Shown here piece by piece: positions 25,218 through 34,710 of a stretch of 64,000 bases of DNA. Where the stretch lies: NCBI GenBank assembly GCA_020632995.1, contig JACKEN010000001.1, positions 1,644,001 to 1,708,000 of the forward strand, given 5' to 3'. Numbering within the stretch: the first letter of the stretch is position 1; each line of letters begins with the position of its first letter. Source of the stretch: Deltaproteobacteria bacterium. GTDB taxonomy: Bacteria; Myxococcota; Kuafuiibacteriia; Kuafuiibacteriales; Kuafuiibacteriaceae. A model generated the notes under the pieces. It had not been told where the DNA came from and made no database searches. It saw only the letters and a list, made by a program, of their open reading frames with translations. The translations under genes and the position numbers were made by a program.

Positions 25218-26569
25218 ACATCCGCGGGCGGCTCCTCGTGCACGCGGCGCTCGTGCCCGCGGTGGCCCTGGGCGGGCTGGTCCTGCTCGGCGGGGCGCTC
25301 TTGCAAGGCAACCTGCTCAAGGCGGTGGACGAGCAGCTCTCGGGGCAGGCTGCGGTCGAGGCGATCTCCCTGTTCGACAACCGGGAGGATCCGCACCTGC
25401 ACCTGTCCAAGTCGCCGCTCCTGCCGGAGGTGGTGGACTTCGTGGCCGCCCGGGCGATCTACGGGCCCGACGGCGCGCGCCTGGTCTCGGAGGACCGCGC
25501 GTGCCCCCTCCCCGACCGCATGCCGGCGTCCGAGACCGTCGACACGCACCGCCCCATCCTCAGTACGGTCGAGACCGCGGTCGGCCCCGCTCGGGAGCTC
25601 AGGGTCCGGGTCATCTCCCCCGAGGGGCGCCCCCACACCCTCCTGTTGCGCAGCCCCCTCGGCCGCATCCAGGCCACGGTGGGGACCTACTACCGGGTGC
25701 TGGGATTCCTCGCCCTCGCGGTGGCGGTGCTCCTGTTGGCGGTGCAGCTGCGCCTGTCGGGCTGGTGGGCGGGCCGCATCCACAACGTCATCGAGCACAT
25801 GCGGCGGGTCGAGATCGGCGACCTCGCGAGCCGGCCCCGGCCGGACCCGGCCAAGGACGAGCTGGGCGAGCTGACCGCGGCCATCGCCCGCGCCACCGAG
25901 CGCCTGGAGGAGGCCCGCCGGGCCCAGGATCGCCTGGTGGCCGACGCCGCCCACGAGCTCCGCACCCCCCTCGCCGCGATGCGCACCGAGGTCGACGTGG
26001 CGCTCCGCCGCCCGCGGGACGCCGAGTCGCTCCGGGAGACCCTCACCGACGTGCGCGAGGAGGTGGATCGCCTCGACCAGCTCAGCACCCAGCTCCTCGA
26101 TCTCGCCCGGTTCGCGAGCGGGGTGTGGCGGGTCGAGGATGGGAACGTCCGGGCGGTGCTCGACGCCGCGACGGAGGCCCAGCGCCCCCTCGCCGAGGCC
26201 AAGGGGGTCGAGGTCGAGGTGGCGGGGCCCGCGATGGTCCACGCCCGCTTCGATCCCACCGCCCTGCGGCAGGCGGTCGAGAACCTGCTGTCGAACGCGA
26301 TCAAGTTCTCCCCGGTCGGGGGGCGGGTGCTCGCCCGGCTGGACGCGACCTCCGAGGCGTGGCGCCTGGCCGTGCACGACGACGGCCCCGGGATCCCCCC
26401 GTCCGACCGGAACGCGGTGTTCGAGCCCTTCCACCGGCTGGACGCCCGGATCAGCGGCACCGGGCTGGGGCTCGCGATCGTGCGCGACGTGGCCCGCCAC
26501 CACCGGGGCCGGGCCTTCGTGGCGGACGAGGCCCCCGGCACCACGGTAGTGCTGGAGGCTCCGGCCTAG
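25214..26569 (+). CDS. Sensor histidine kinase of the metal efflux operon
   Basis: This 451-residue kinase starts at the GTG at 25214, overlapping the regulator's stop by 4 nt. Two transmembrane helices (about 10-32 and 155-180) bracket a ~120-residue periplasmic sensor. A HAMP domain follows (WAGRIHNVIEHMRRVEIGDL). The dimerisation domain carries H247 in DAAHELRTPLAAM, and the ATPase carries N (ENLLSNAIKFS), G1 (DDGPGIPP) and G2 (GTGLGLAI) boxes. It is CzcS/CusS-like in layout. The sensor loop has the Cys in RACPLP but no His-rich cluster, so the ligand is unclear. The gene ends 12 nt before hemF on the other strand. Confidence 0.93.
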   Translation: MNIRGRLLVHAALVPAVALGGLVLLGGALLQGNLLKAVDEQLSGQAAVEAISLFDNREDPHLHLSKSPLLPEVVDFVAARAIYGPDGARLVSEDRACPLPDRMPASETVDTHRPILSTVETAVGPARELRVRVISPEGRPHTLLLRSPLGRIQATVGTYYRVLGFLALAVAVLLLAVQLRLSGWWAGRIHNVIEHMRRVEIGDLASRPRPDPAKDELGELTAAIARATERLEEARRAQDRLVADAAHELRTPLAAMRTEVDVALRRPRDAESLRETLTDVREEVDRLDQLSTQLLDLARFASGVWRVEDGNVRAVLDAATEAQRPLAEAKGVEVEVAGPAMVHARFDPTALRQAVENLLSNAIKFSPVGGRVLARLDATSEAWRLAVHDDGPGIPPSDRNAVFEPFHRLDARISGTGLGLAIVRDVARHHRGRAFVADEAPGTTVVLEAPA

Positions 26570-26581
26570 GGCTCCGCGAGG

Positions 26582-27514
26582 CTACGCCAGCCAGTCCCGC
26601 GGCTGCTTCAGGACCTCGAGGAGCGCGGTCTGGTAGCCCGGCTCGGGCTGGTGGTCGTACTTCCACGCCACCAGGTTCGGCAGCGACATGAGTATGGACT
26701 CGATGCGCCCGCCGGTCTTGAGCCCGAACACCGTCCCCCGGTCGTAGACGAGGTTGAACTCCACGTAGCGACCGCGCCGCACGAGCTGCCAGGCCCGCTC
26801 CGCCTCGGTGGACTCGGTGTGCTGGCGGCGCTCCACGATCGGGAGGTAGGCGTCGAGGAAGCTCCCCGCCGCGTCCTCCACGAAGCGCTGCACCTCGTCG
26901 AGGTCGGCCGGGGTGCCCCGCTCGCCGCCCGTCCCGAAGTAGTCGAAGAAGATGCCGCCCACCCCCCGGGTCTCGCCTCGGTGCGGCAGGTAGAAGTACT
27001 CGTCGCACCACTTCCGGAGCCGGTCGTGATCCGCCACCGGGTGGCGATCGCAGGCCGCCTTCCACACCCGGTGGAAGTGCACGGCGTCCTCCTCGTACAG
27101 GATCCACGGGGTGAGGTCCGCGCCGCCGCCAAACCACGCGGTGTAGTCCTCCCCGTCGCCCTTCTCGAGGTAGCGGAAGTTGGCGTGCACGGTGGGCACG
27201 TGGGGGTTCCGCGGGTGGATCACCAGGCTGACTCCGGTGGCGAAGAAGTGGCGCCCGCTGCCCGGCAGCTCCCGCGCGAAGGCCTCCGAGAGCTCGCCGT
27301 AGACCGCGGAGACGTTGACCCCGCCCTTCTCGAACACCCGCCCGTCCTCGATCACCATGGAGCGCCCGCCGCCGCCCTCGGGGCGATCCCACTGGTCCAC
27401 CCGGAAGCTCTGGCGCCCGTCCAGGCTGGCCAGGGCGTCGGTGATCCGGGTCTGGACGTCCAGGAAGAGCTGGTGGGCGGCCTGCCCCCGGGGCGTGGCG
27501 GTGTACACGGTCAT
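26582..27514 (-). CDS. hemF: Oxygen-dependent coproporphyrinogen III oxidase
   Basis: HemF converts coproporphyrinogen III to protoporphyrinogen IX using O2, a late step in heme synthesis. The 310-residue length and the key blocks match: HVPTVHANFRYLE, WFGGGADLTPWILYE, EYFYLPHRGETRGVGG, GRYVEFNLVYDRGTVFGL and ESILMSLP. The ATG at 27514 (rather than one 132 nt upstream in frame) matches the family N-terminus. It is the aerobic enzyme, so the organism lives with oxygen at least part of the time. It has its own promoter, divergent from the next operon. Confidence 0.96.
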   Translation of the reverse strand: MTVYTATPRGQAAHQLFLDVQTRITDALASLDGRQSFRVDQWDRPEGGGGRSMVIEDGRVFEKGGVNVSAVYGELSEAFARELPGSGRHFFATGVSLVIHPRNPHVPTVHANFRYLEKGDGEDYTAWFGGGADLTPWILYEEDAVHFHRVWKAACDRHPVADHDRLRKWCDEYFYLPHRGETRGVGGIFFDYFGTGGERGTPADLDEVQRFVEDAAGSFLDAYLPIVERRQHTESTEAERAWQLVRRGRYVEFNLVYDRGTVFGLKTGGRIESILMSLPNLVAWKYDHQPEPGYQTALLEVLKQPRDWLA

Positions 27515-27845
27515 GGTGAGGCCAGTGCTACGGGCGGCCGCACCGCGGCGCAAGGGGCCTATCCCCGACTTTCCCGGGGGGCGGGGGGTACGTGTGCGGC
27601 AGGGGTTCAGGTATATTCCGCGCCCAACGGCGGTGATGGCTCGCACAGTGCCGATGAGGGCAACGACGCGCTATCACGTAAGCCAGCCGGCGGGATCGAG
27701 ACGATCCCTATCGAACACGAGAACATCGAATGCGAGTTGACACAAACCCTGATCCCCACACCGTGCTGCGGCCCGCCCAGTGGGCGGCGCCGTGGGATGC
27801 TCCCGCCGGCGCGTGCGCGATCTGTCACTCGGAGGAGGTATGAGC
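27515..27845. other. Divergent intergenic region between hemF and the lipase-like operon
   Basis: This is the longest gene-free stretch in the window (331 bp). It holds the hemF promoter candidate, a -10-like TATATT at 27612-27617 facing the lipase-like gene, a TTGACA at 27737-27742 without a matching -10, and a short hairpin (CCGCCC 27773-27778 with GGGCGG 27782-27787). A strong ribosome binding site (GGAGGAGG, 27831-27838) ends it. I see no RNA gene. Confidence 0.5.
27525..27553 (-). promoter_or_regulatory. Candidate hemF promoter
   Basis: On the minus strand TTGCGC (27553-27548), 17 bp and TAGCAC (27530-27525) stand 10 nt before the ATG. There is no ribosome binding site in between. Confidence 0.4.
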
Positions 27846-30800
27846 ATGCTGCTCAGGCGACGCCTGACCCATACCACGCTGGCGCTTGGCGCGTCGGCGC
27901 TGGCCCTCGCGGGCTGTGCAAAGGACCTGGAGCTCAAGGATCCGGTGGATCTGACCACCGTCGTCCGGGCCCAGTTCGATCCCACCAACCCCATCCCTGT
28001 CCTGCAGCTGGTGCCCTCGCCCACGCTGTTGGCGCAGGACCCGACCAACGGCTTCAAGTTCGCGGTCGATCCGACCACGGGCAAGACCTCGGTGGCGCCG
28101 GAGGACTGTGAGCTCCCCACGAGCGCCCAGTGCCTGGCGTTCGTGGACTCCTGGCCCACCACCGCCCCGATCACCCTGTACTTCTCCGGCGCGCTGGACG
28201 AGACCTCGGTGAAGGACGGCGTGAAGCTCTGGGAGCTCAACCAGACCACCGGCGCCCTCACCGAGCTGGACTACGTCTTCCGCACCGGCGCGCGCGATCC
28301 GATCAACGCCGCCTGCCAGACCGCGTTCGGCTACACCGCCGACCAGGAGCCGCCCGGCATCCAGCTCCAGCTGGCCGCCACGACCGCGCTCAAGCCCAAC
28401 ACCCAGTACGTGGTGACGGTCGAGAGCTCGGCCGCGGGCGGCCTGCGGGCCGAGGACGGCAGCGTGGTGGAGGCCACCGCGCTCGTCGCGCTGCTCAACG
28501 TGCCCGACGGCACCCCCGATCCCGTGACCTCGGACGGTGTCATCCAGAGCGCGCTGCTCCGGAGCAACGTGCAGGGCCTGGTGGCGAAGGCGCTCTTCCC
28601 GACCAAGAGCACCGAGGAGCTCACCGCCGAGGAGAAGGCGCAGCTGGCGGCGGCCGTGCAGGCGCGCGGCGCGTCGCTCTACGGCCTGTACCAGTTCTTC
28701 GACAAGGTCATCGACCTCGCGGTGGCGAACGGCGTGGTCACCGACCGCAAGGACCTGATCCTCACCAACACCTGGATCACCGGTCGGGATCCCACCACGG
28801 TGGCCTTCGACCCCGCCAACTCGGTGGTGCCGTTCCCCAACTCCCAGCTCCTCACCGCGGGTGATCTCACGGATCCGACCATGCTGCAGGTCAACCTGCC
28901 GGTGGATCCCAGCGCGTCCCCCACCGCGCAGGCGCTGATCGGTGGCCTGAACACCCTCAACGGGTTCTCGACCACCGCGCCCCAGGTGGTGAGCACCACC
29001 CGGAACATCGATCCCGACAGCCTCGCGGGGAACGTGCTGATGTACCGCGTCGTGAACGGCGTGCTCGACAATACGCCGCACAACGTGATCGTGACGACCT
29101 CCAGCGCCTCCGAGGGTGGCCTGGCGAGCATCACCATCCAGCCCTTCCCGCCGCTGCAGGACAACGCGCACTACGTCACCGTCATCAAGCGGGGCGTGAA
29201 GGACACCGACGGGGTCGAGCTCGAGCCCCAGTCCACCTTCAACCTGCTGAAGACCCCGGCCCCCCTGATCGACGCGGGCGGCACCGTCCTGGCGCCGGTG
29301 GTGCCGGCGCTGCAGTGCTCGTTCCTGTCGACCACCGGCAGCCTCGGCAACGACACCCAGGTGGCGGGGCTCGCCTCGACCATCGAGGCGGACCCGGCGG
29401 ATCCCGACGCGCCCGGCCTGGGCCACCAGAAGTGGCTGGTGCCGATCGGCCTGCTCACCGCCGAGCCGGTGGCCATCCCGCCCGAGGACATCCTGTTCGC
29501 GTGGTCCTACAACACCCAGGACATCCGCGGCCTGATGAGCACGGTGCGCGACACCCTGATCCCGGCGTGGGACGCGGCGGCGCCCGGCCCCCGCGTCATC
29601 GGCCCGGTGGCCGAGCTGACCGGCACCGCGTCGATCGCCGGTGCGCTGAACGTGGTAGGGAACCTCTGCCTCCCGCTGTGCCTGCAGGGCCAGATGGAGC
29701 CGCAGATCCCGCCCGCCCAGTGTGGGACGGCCCAGGCCCCCAACCCGGCCATGACCGCGAACCCGGTGTGCCAGCTGGCCATCAACCTGGTGGCGGGCAA
29801 CCTGGCGAAGGCGAGCCTGTACCTGATGCGGACCTACCGCGCGACCACCGGCAACCCGTACGTCGCGGGCACCTTCACCCCCGCCACCCTGCAGAGCCCG
29901 ACGGTCGAGAACATCCAGGTCTGGGTGCTCCAGGGCAACGGCACCCCGCCCGCCACCGGCCTGCCAGTGGCCATCGTGCAGCATGGCCTGGGCTCCCGGA
30001 AGGAGGCAGGTTGGCTTGCCGCGGATCGTCTCGCCACCGCGAACGCGCAGGGCGGCTGGGCCTCGGTCCTCATCGACCTGCCCTTCCACGGCTCGCGCGC
30101 CTCTGACCTCACCGCCCTGACCCAGACCCCGCTCGGCTTCACCGAGGTGCCGTGCACCGACGCCAACGGCCGGCCCAACGTCGATCCGGGCGCGGTCGTC
30201 TGCGACCCCACGACCGGCATGTGCAACGGCGGTTGCGACGGGGTGCAGGACAGCTCCGGCACCGGCTTCCTCAGCACGAACGTGTTCGGCTCCCGGGACA
30301 ACTTCCGGCAGTCGCTCATCGATCACCTGGTGCTGGCCCGCACCCTGGAGCTCGAGAGCCAGGCCGGCGGCGCCTTCGAGGGCATCCTCGACGGCAGCCA
30401 GATCGGGTACATCGGGCAGTCCCTCGGCGGCATCACCGGCGGCAACTTCATGGCGTTCGCGCCGGACAACATCACCGGTGGTGTCCTGAACGTGGCCGGC
30501 GGCGGCCTCACCACCATCCTGGTGAACACCGTGCCCCAGATCTCGGCCGGCCTCTTCGCGTCGCTGAACGCGGCGGGGGTCTGCGAGTACAACATCCCCA
30601 ACAACCCGGTGGGCGGCTGCAAGGACACCCCCGCGTTCCGGCAGTTCCTCCTCACCGCCCAGTGGGCCCTGGATCCCGGCGACCCGCTGGCCACCTCGAT
30701 CGGGGTGCACGCGGGCATCGGGGCCCAGAACGTGATGATCCAGATGGCGCAGCCGGACCCGGTGGTGAGCAACCTGGCCAGCATCGCGCTCGCGGGGTCC

Positions 30801-31082
30801 TATGGCTACCTCACGCCCAACAGCCCGCTGGCGAGTCACTTCGAGGTCTTCGACATGACCGCCCTGCCCCAGGCGTCGGTCGGCAGCGGGTGCCACGGCT
30901 TCCTGCTGAGCCCCCTGGCGAGCAACGGTGAGGCGTGCGGCGCGTGCCTGACCGAGGCCCTCTGCAACAGCATCGGGGCGCAGATCCAGGCCGCCGGCTT
31001 CCTCGAGGCGGGTGATGGCAGCGTGCCGCCGCGGCCCGACGCGGTGGCAGGCATCTTCGACTGCACGAACCCGTGCCCGTAG
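27846..31082 (+). CDS. Large lipoprotein with alpha/beta-hydrolase (lipase-like) domain
   Basis: This is a 1078-residue protein. The second of two closely placed ATGs (27846, not 27840) has the better 7-nt spacing from the GGAGGAGG site. A signal peptide ends in the lipobox ALALAGC. The first ~650 residues contain beta-rich Ig-like domains (ITLYFSGALDETSVKDGVKL, SITIQPFPPLQDNAHYV). The hydrolase domain (VAIVQHGLGSRKEAGW, LIDLPFHGSRAS) has a GQSLGG nucleophile elbow with S859, and a late HGF that may carry the catalytic His. This looks like the bacterial lipase/virulence-factor lipase family, exported and lipid-anchored. It precedes a FadL barrel by 18 nt, which suggests release and uptake of fatty acids or other hydrophobic products. 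Confidence 0.8.
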   Translation: MLLRRRLTHTTLALGASALALAGCAKDLELKDPVDLTTVVRAQFDPTNPIPVLQLVPSPTLLAQDPTNGFKFAVDPTTGKTSVAPEDCELPTSAQCLAFVDSWPTTAPITLYFSGALDETSVKDGVKLWELNQTTGALTELDYVFRTGARDPINAACQTAFGYTADQEPPGIQLQLAATTALKPNTQYVVTVESSAAGGLRAEDGSVVEATALVALLNVPDGTPDPVTSDGVIQSALLRSNVQGLVAKALFPTKSTEELTAEEKAQLAAAVQARGASLYGLYQFFDKVIDLAVANGVVTDRKDLILTNTWITGRDPTTVAFDPANSVVPFPNSQLLTAGDLTDPTMLQVNLPVDPSASPTAQALIGGLNTLNGFSTTAPQVVSTTRNIDPDSLAGNVLMYRVVNGVLDNTPHNVIVTTSSASEGGLASITIQPFPPLQDNAHYVTVIKRGVKDTDGVELEPQSTFNLLKTPAPLIDAGGTVLAPVVPALQCSFLSTTGSLGNDTQVAGLASTIEADPADPDAPGLGHQKWLVPIGLLTAEPVAIPPEDILFAWSYNTQDIRGLMSTVRDTLIPAWDAAAPGPRVIGPVAELTGTASIAGALNVVGNLCLPLCLQGQMEPQIPPAQCGTAQAPNPAMTANPVCQLAINLVAGNLAKASLYLMRTYRATTGNPYVAGTFTPATLQSPTVENIQVWVLQGNGTPPATGLPVAIVQHGLGSRKEAGWLAADRLATANAQGGWASVLIDLPFHGSRASDLTALTQTPLGFTEVPCTDANGRPNVDPGAVVCDPTTGMCNGGCDGVQDSSGTGFLSTNVFGSRDNFRQSLIDHLVLARTLELESQAGGAFEGILDGSQIGYIGQSLGGITGGNFMAFAPDNITGGVLNVAGGGLTTILVNTVPQISAGLFASLNAAGVCEYNIPNNPVGGCKDTPAFRQFLLTAQWALDPGDPLATSIGVHAGIGAQNVMIQMAQPDPVVSNLASIALAGSYGYLTPNSPLASHFEVFDMTALPQASVGSGCHGFLLSPLASNGEACGACLTEALCNSIGAQIQAAGFLEAGDGSVPPRPDAVAGIFDCTNPCP

Positions 31083-31100
31083 GAAGGAAGGACGAAGGAC

Positions 31101-32453
31101 ATGAACACGATGACACATCGTCGTCTGGGTAGGGGGGCCGCGCTGAGCGCTGCGCTCCTGCTCGCCAGCCCCTCCGCCTTCGCGGGCGGGTTCCAGATCA
31201 ACGAGCACTCCGCGGTGAACACCGGCCGGGCCAGCTCGGTGGTGGCCACGGTGAAGGACCCGTCCGCCATCTGGCACAACCCAGCGGGGCTCACGAACAT
31301 CGAGGGGACCGAGTTCCAGGTTGGGGTCAGCCTGATCAAGCCGCGGGGCAACTACGTTGGCCCCGGCAACCCCTCGACGAACCCCAACTACCCCAACCCG
31401 CGCAACGGGGATGCAGGCGAGCCTGCCGCGTCGCCGGTGGTGCCGGTGCCGAACATCTACGCCGCGCGGGCCCTGTCCTCGAAGGCGTACGTGGGCCTCG
31501 GCTTCTACGCCCCCTACGGCCTCGGCATCGAGTGGGACGACCCGGAGAACTTCTCCGGCCGGACCGTGGTGCAGGAGCTGTCGCTGCGCACCTTCTTCAT
31601 CACCCCCGCCATCGCCCTGAAGCTCTCCGACATGGTGAGCGTGGCGGTGGGGGTGTCGCTGGTGCCGGCCACCGCGTACCTCAAGCTGACGCTGGGGGCC
31701 TCGGACAATGGCCAGGTGCTCTTCCCGACCACCAACTACTCGAAGGAGGGTACGGTCGAGATCAGCGGTAGCGCCTTCGGCGTCGGCGCCAACGCCGGCA
31801 TCCAGGTCACGCTCATCGACCACCTGAAGCTGGGCCTGGCGTTCCGCTCCGCCATCGACCTGTCCTTCAGCGGCGATGCGAAGTTCGACATCCCGGATGA
31901 CGCGCCGTCGGAGATCAAGGCCAACTTCCCCGACGGCACCGGCACCCTGGACATCACCCTGCCCCACACCTTCCTGTTCGGCGTCGGCTGGGTGCAAGGC
32001 CCCTTGACGGTGGAGCTCTCCTCGCAGCTGACCCTGTGGAACAGCTACAAGGAGCTCCGCCTGAACTTCGCGAGCGGGCTCCCCACCCCCAGCAGCGCCT
32101 CGCCGCGCGACTGGAAGGTGGTGCCCCTGTTCCGGCTGGGCGCCGAGTACATGGTGCTCGACGCCCTCGCGGTGCGCGCCGGCGTGGGCTACGACATCTC
32201 CCCCGTGCCGAGCACCACGGTCGACCCGACCCTCCCGGACAACAACCGCATCTACTTCTCGGCCGGTGCGGGCTACGACTTCGGGATGTTCCGGGCCGAC
32301 GTCGCCTACATGGGCCTGATCGTGGCCGGTCGCGAGCTGACGAACGAGAACGTGAACTTCCCCATCAACACAGAGGCCGGCGCCCCGAACCAGGGCGAGT
32401 ACACCGGCGGTATGGTGCACGTTATCTCCGTCTCCCTCGGCGCTCGCATCTGA
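31101..32453 (+). CDS. FadL/TodX-family outer-membrane transporter
   Basis: This 450-residue outer-membrane barrel has a signal peptide (to SAFA) and the FadL start GGFQINEHSAVNTGRA, the NPAGLT motif (DPSAIWHNPAGLT) and the LGFYAPYGLGIEW segment. Fourteen amphipathic strands follow and it ends in VISVSLGARI. FadL proteins carry long-chain fatty acids or other hydrophobic compounds across the outer membrane. A GGAAGGA site precedes the ATG. It lies between two related lipoproteins and is probably in one operon with both, although a strong hairpin follows it. Confidence 0.93.
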   Translation: MNTMTHRRLGRGAALSAALLLASPSAFAGGFQINEHSAVNTGRASSVVATVKDPSAIWHNPAGLTNIEGTEFQVGVSLIKPRGNYVGPGNPSTNPNYPNPRNGDAGEPAASPVVPVPNIYAARALSSKAYVGLGFYAPYGLGIEWDDPENFSGRTVVQELSLRTFFITPAIALKLSDMVSVAVGVSLVPATAYLKLTLGASDNGQVLFPTTNYSKEGTVEISGSAFGVGANAGIQVTLIDHLKLGLAFRSAIDLSFSGDAKFDIPDDAPSEIKANFPDGTGTLDITLPHTFLFGVGWVQGPLTVELSSQLTLWNSYKELRLNFASGLPTPSSASPRDWKVVPLFRLGAEYMVLDALAVRAGVGYDISPVPSTTVDPTLPDNNRIYFSAGAGYDFGMFRADVAYMGLIVAGRELTNENVNFPINTEAGAPNQGEYTGGMVHVISVSLGARI

Positions 32454-32464
32454 GCCCCTGAGCC

Positions 32465-32487
32465 GGGCGCGGGTCCCACCCGCGCCC
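32465..32487 (+). terminator. Perfect GC hairpin after the FadL gene
   Basis: GGGCGCGGGT (32465-32474), loop CCC and ACCCGCGCCC (32478-32487) form a perfect 10-bp stem 12 nt after the stop codon. There is no T-run, as is common in GC-rich genomes. It may only attenuate reading into the next gene. Confidence 0.6.
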
Positions 32488-32590
32488 GCGCCCCCCCTCG
32501 CCGCGCTGCACCCGGTTCGCGCACATCTGCGCCCACCTCACACCTACGACCAGAAGGGAGCACTCGGCCCTCGCGCGGTGGCCGCTCCGC

Positions 32591-32620
32591 GGTCGTGGTC
32601 GTGGCCGTGGTCGTGGTCGT
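32591..32620 (+). repeat. Hexanucleotide repeat (GGTCGT)5 with one mismatch
   Basis: Five 6-bp units in tandem (the third is GGCCGT) lie in the 252-bp gap between the FadL gene and the next lipoprotein gene. Such tracts can vary in copy number and change promoter spacing. The rest of the gap has a TATAGG element (32672-32677) without a clear -35. Confidence 0.75.
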
Positions 32621-32705
32621 GCTCGGACACTTCAGTCCGGGCTTTGCCCGCCCCCCAGAGCCCGCTGATCGTATAGGATGGTGCCGCTCACGCAGGATCA
32701 CGCTC

Positions 32706-34709
32706 ATGACCAAGCTCAGCCCGCTCTCGGCTAACCTCGCGCGTCCCCGCGCCCCGCTCTGGATCCCCGTCGCCCTGGGGATCACCGCCGCGCGCTGCGG
32801 CGGTGGGGAGGAGCCGCCGCCCACCCCCGAGGTCAAGGTCACCACGGTCCTGATCACCCCGTCGGACCCATGCTCGGCCAACACCCCCACCCCGACCGAT
32901 CTCTTCTTCGACGCCAGCGGCGCTCCCGAGACCCTGGGGTGCACGCTCCCCACCGACCCGGTGGAGGCCGCGGTGACCCTGGCCCAGCGCCATGATGGGG
33001 CTCCGGTGACCTCCGAGGTCCGCATCCCCCTCACCGGCACGCTCAACCCGCTGACCCTGAGCTCCACCGCCGCGTTCTCGCTCGAGCCCGGCGGCGCGGC
33101 GGGCGACCTGCCCACCGCGGTGCTCATGCAGCACGTGGGCACCGGCACCGCCGGCTGGTCGCTGGTGGATGCGTCGGTGACCTACGACGGCACCGCGGTC
33201 CGCATGCGACCCACCCGGCCCCTCGCGTACGCCACCACCTACGTGGCGGTGCTGACTCGAGCGCCCAAGGACACCGAGACCCCGCCCGGGCGCCTTGGGC
33301 AGTCCAAGGCGACGGAGGCCCTCGTCGGGAGCACCGCCATCGCCGCTGGCCGCTACGAGGGCCTCGACGCCGAGGGCGCGGCGCGGCTCGAGCGCATGCG
33401 CGCGGCCCTGGCCCCCGCCCTCGAGGTGCTGGCGCAGGCGAGCCCGCCGGTCACCGGCGCCGACATCGCGTCGATCCACGCCTTCACCACCGAGCTCGGG
33501 GATCAGCACCTGAAGGGCGCGGTCGACACCTACTTCACCGCGATCGACGACGGCCGCTACACGTACACCCAGACCAACCGGGTCGTGCCCTTCAGCGAGG
33601 TCTACCCGGGCCTCCCCGCCGTGGTCTGGGAGGGCCTGGGCGAGATCCGAGCCGGCACCCTGAAGGCCCCGAAGCTCCTCGACGAGCAAGGCCACTTGCG
33701 CCCGGACTGGGGCACCCGCTCCGAGACGATCGACATCCCCTTCACCCTCACCATCCCGTCCCGCGTCAACCGCTACGGCGTCGCGCTGTTCATCCCCGGC
33801 TTCGGCCGCGGCGCCCTCGACGGTCGCGCCCTCGGCCCGGTGCTCGGGGACAGCGCGGGGACCGCGGTGCTCACCATCGATCTGCGCTGCCACGGCGCCC
33901 GCTCCCCGGGGGCGGACGGGGTCTGCGGTGAGGACCGCAACGCGCAGGAGGTGGCGGAGCTCACCGACGACCACGCCAACAACGGGAACCCCGAGATCAA
34001 TGGCGCCGACGGGATCCCGGACGCCTCCGGAGCCGGCTTCTTCCCCGGTGACCCCCGCGCCCTGCGCGACAGCCAGATCGCGGCGATCATCGAGATCATC
34101 CACGTCCTCGAGGCGCTCCGGCACGGTGGGCTCTTCGAGGCCCCGGTCGACATCAACCTCAACCAGATCCACGTGGTGGCCCAGGGGCACGCCGCGCCGG
34201 CCGCGGTGGGCGCGGTAGATCACGTCAGCTTCCCCCTCACCACCCTCACCCTCCAGACCCCGTCCGGGGGTGCCGGCTACAAGGACCTGATCCTGGGCGG
34301 CCCCGAGGACGAGAAGACCGCGTTCATGGCGAGCGCCCCCGCCGGGATCACCGCGGCGAACCTGAGCAACTACCTCGACCGCCTGCAGGACACCCTGCTC
34401 AAGCCGCTCGACGTCGACGCCTGGGGCGACTCACTGCAGGTCAAGTTGCGCCTCACCGGGACCCGCACCCGCATGCTCATGAACACCGGCCGGGTCACCC
34501 AGTACGTGTCCCAGACCGCGCGCACCAACCTGAAGGACGCGCTGGGCCTCGACGCCAACCACGTGTCCCAGCACAACGGCGCCTGCGACGACTTCTTCAT
34601 CTTCACCTGCACCCTGGGTGACAACCCGGCCTGGCTCGAGGAGGCCAAGGGCCAGATCGCCAGCTTCATCAGCTCGGGTGGGGTCACCTTCAGCCCCCCG
34701 GCCCCCTGA
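32706..34709 (+). CDS. Exported lipase-family-like protein lacking the nucleophile serine
   Basis: This is a 667-residue protein. The signal sequence ends in a poor lipobox (ITAARCGGG, with Arg before the Cys). The layout mirrors the hydrolase lipoprotein at 27846: Ig-like first half (VTLITPSDPCSANTPTPTDL, RPLAYATTYVAVLTRAPKD), then YGVALFIPGFGRGALDG and a DLRCHGARS segment. The nucleophile elbow is degraded: AQGHAA stands where the paralog has GQSLGG, with Gly494 in place of Ser. It has probably lost hydrolase activity and may bind substrate or partner. It is followed by another lipoprotein gene after 1 nt. Confidence 0.72.
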   Translation: MTKLSPLSANLARPRAPLWIPVALGITAARCGGGEEPPPTPEVKVTTVLITPSDPCSANTPTPTDLFFDASGAPETLGCTLPTDPVEAAVTLAQRHDGAPVTSEVRIPLTGTLNPLTLSSTAAFSLEPGGAAGDLPTAVLMQHVGTGTAGWSLVDASVTYDGTAVRMRPTRPLAYATTYVAVLTRAPKDTETPPGRLGQSKATEALVGSTAIAAGRYEGLDAEGAARLERMRAALAPALEVLAQASPPVTGADIASIHAFTTELGDQHLKGAVDTYFTAIDDGRYTYTQTNRVVPFSEVYPGLPAVVWEGLGEIRAGTLKAPKLLDEQGHLRPDWGTRSETIDIPFTLTIPSRVNRYGVALFIPGFGRGALDGRALGPVLGDSAGTAVLTIDLRCHGARSPGADGVCGEDRNAQEVAELTDDHANNGNPEINGADGIPDASGAGFFPGDPRALRDSQIAAIIEIIHVLEALRHGGLFEAPVDINLNQIHVVAQGHAAPAAVGAVDHVSFPLTTLTLQTPSGGAGYKDLILGGPEDEKTAFMASAPAGITAANLSNYLDRLQDTLLKPLDVDAWGDSLQVKLRLTGTRTRMLMNTGRVTQYVSQTARTNLKDALGLDANHVSQHNGACDDFFIFTCTLGDNPAWLEEAKGQIASFISSGGVTFSPPAP

Positions 34710-34710
34710 C

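Noticed and set aside
27515..27845. tRNA or riboswitch in the longest gene-free stretch
   Set aside because: I could not fold a cloverleaf or match a known riboswitch core by eye, and only short hairpins are present. A covariance-model search would decide; a significant hit would overturn this.
27825..32420. A 1531-codon open frame on the minus strand
   Set aside because: It mirrors the hydrolase and FadL genes on the other strand. Its translation is low-complexity, rich in His, Arg, Gly and Val, and has no signal or domain. Such frames are an effect of GC-rich codon use.
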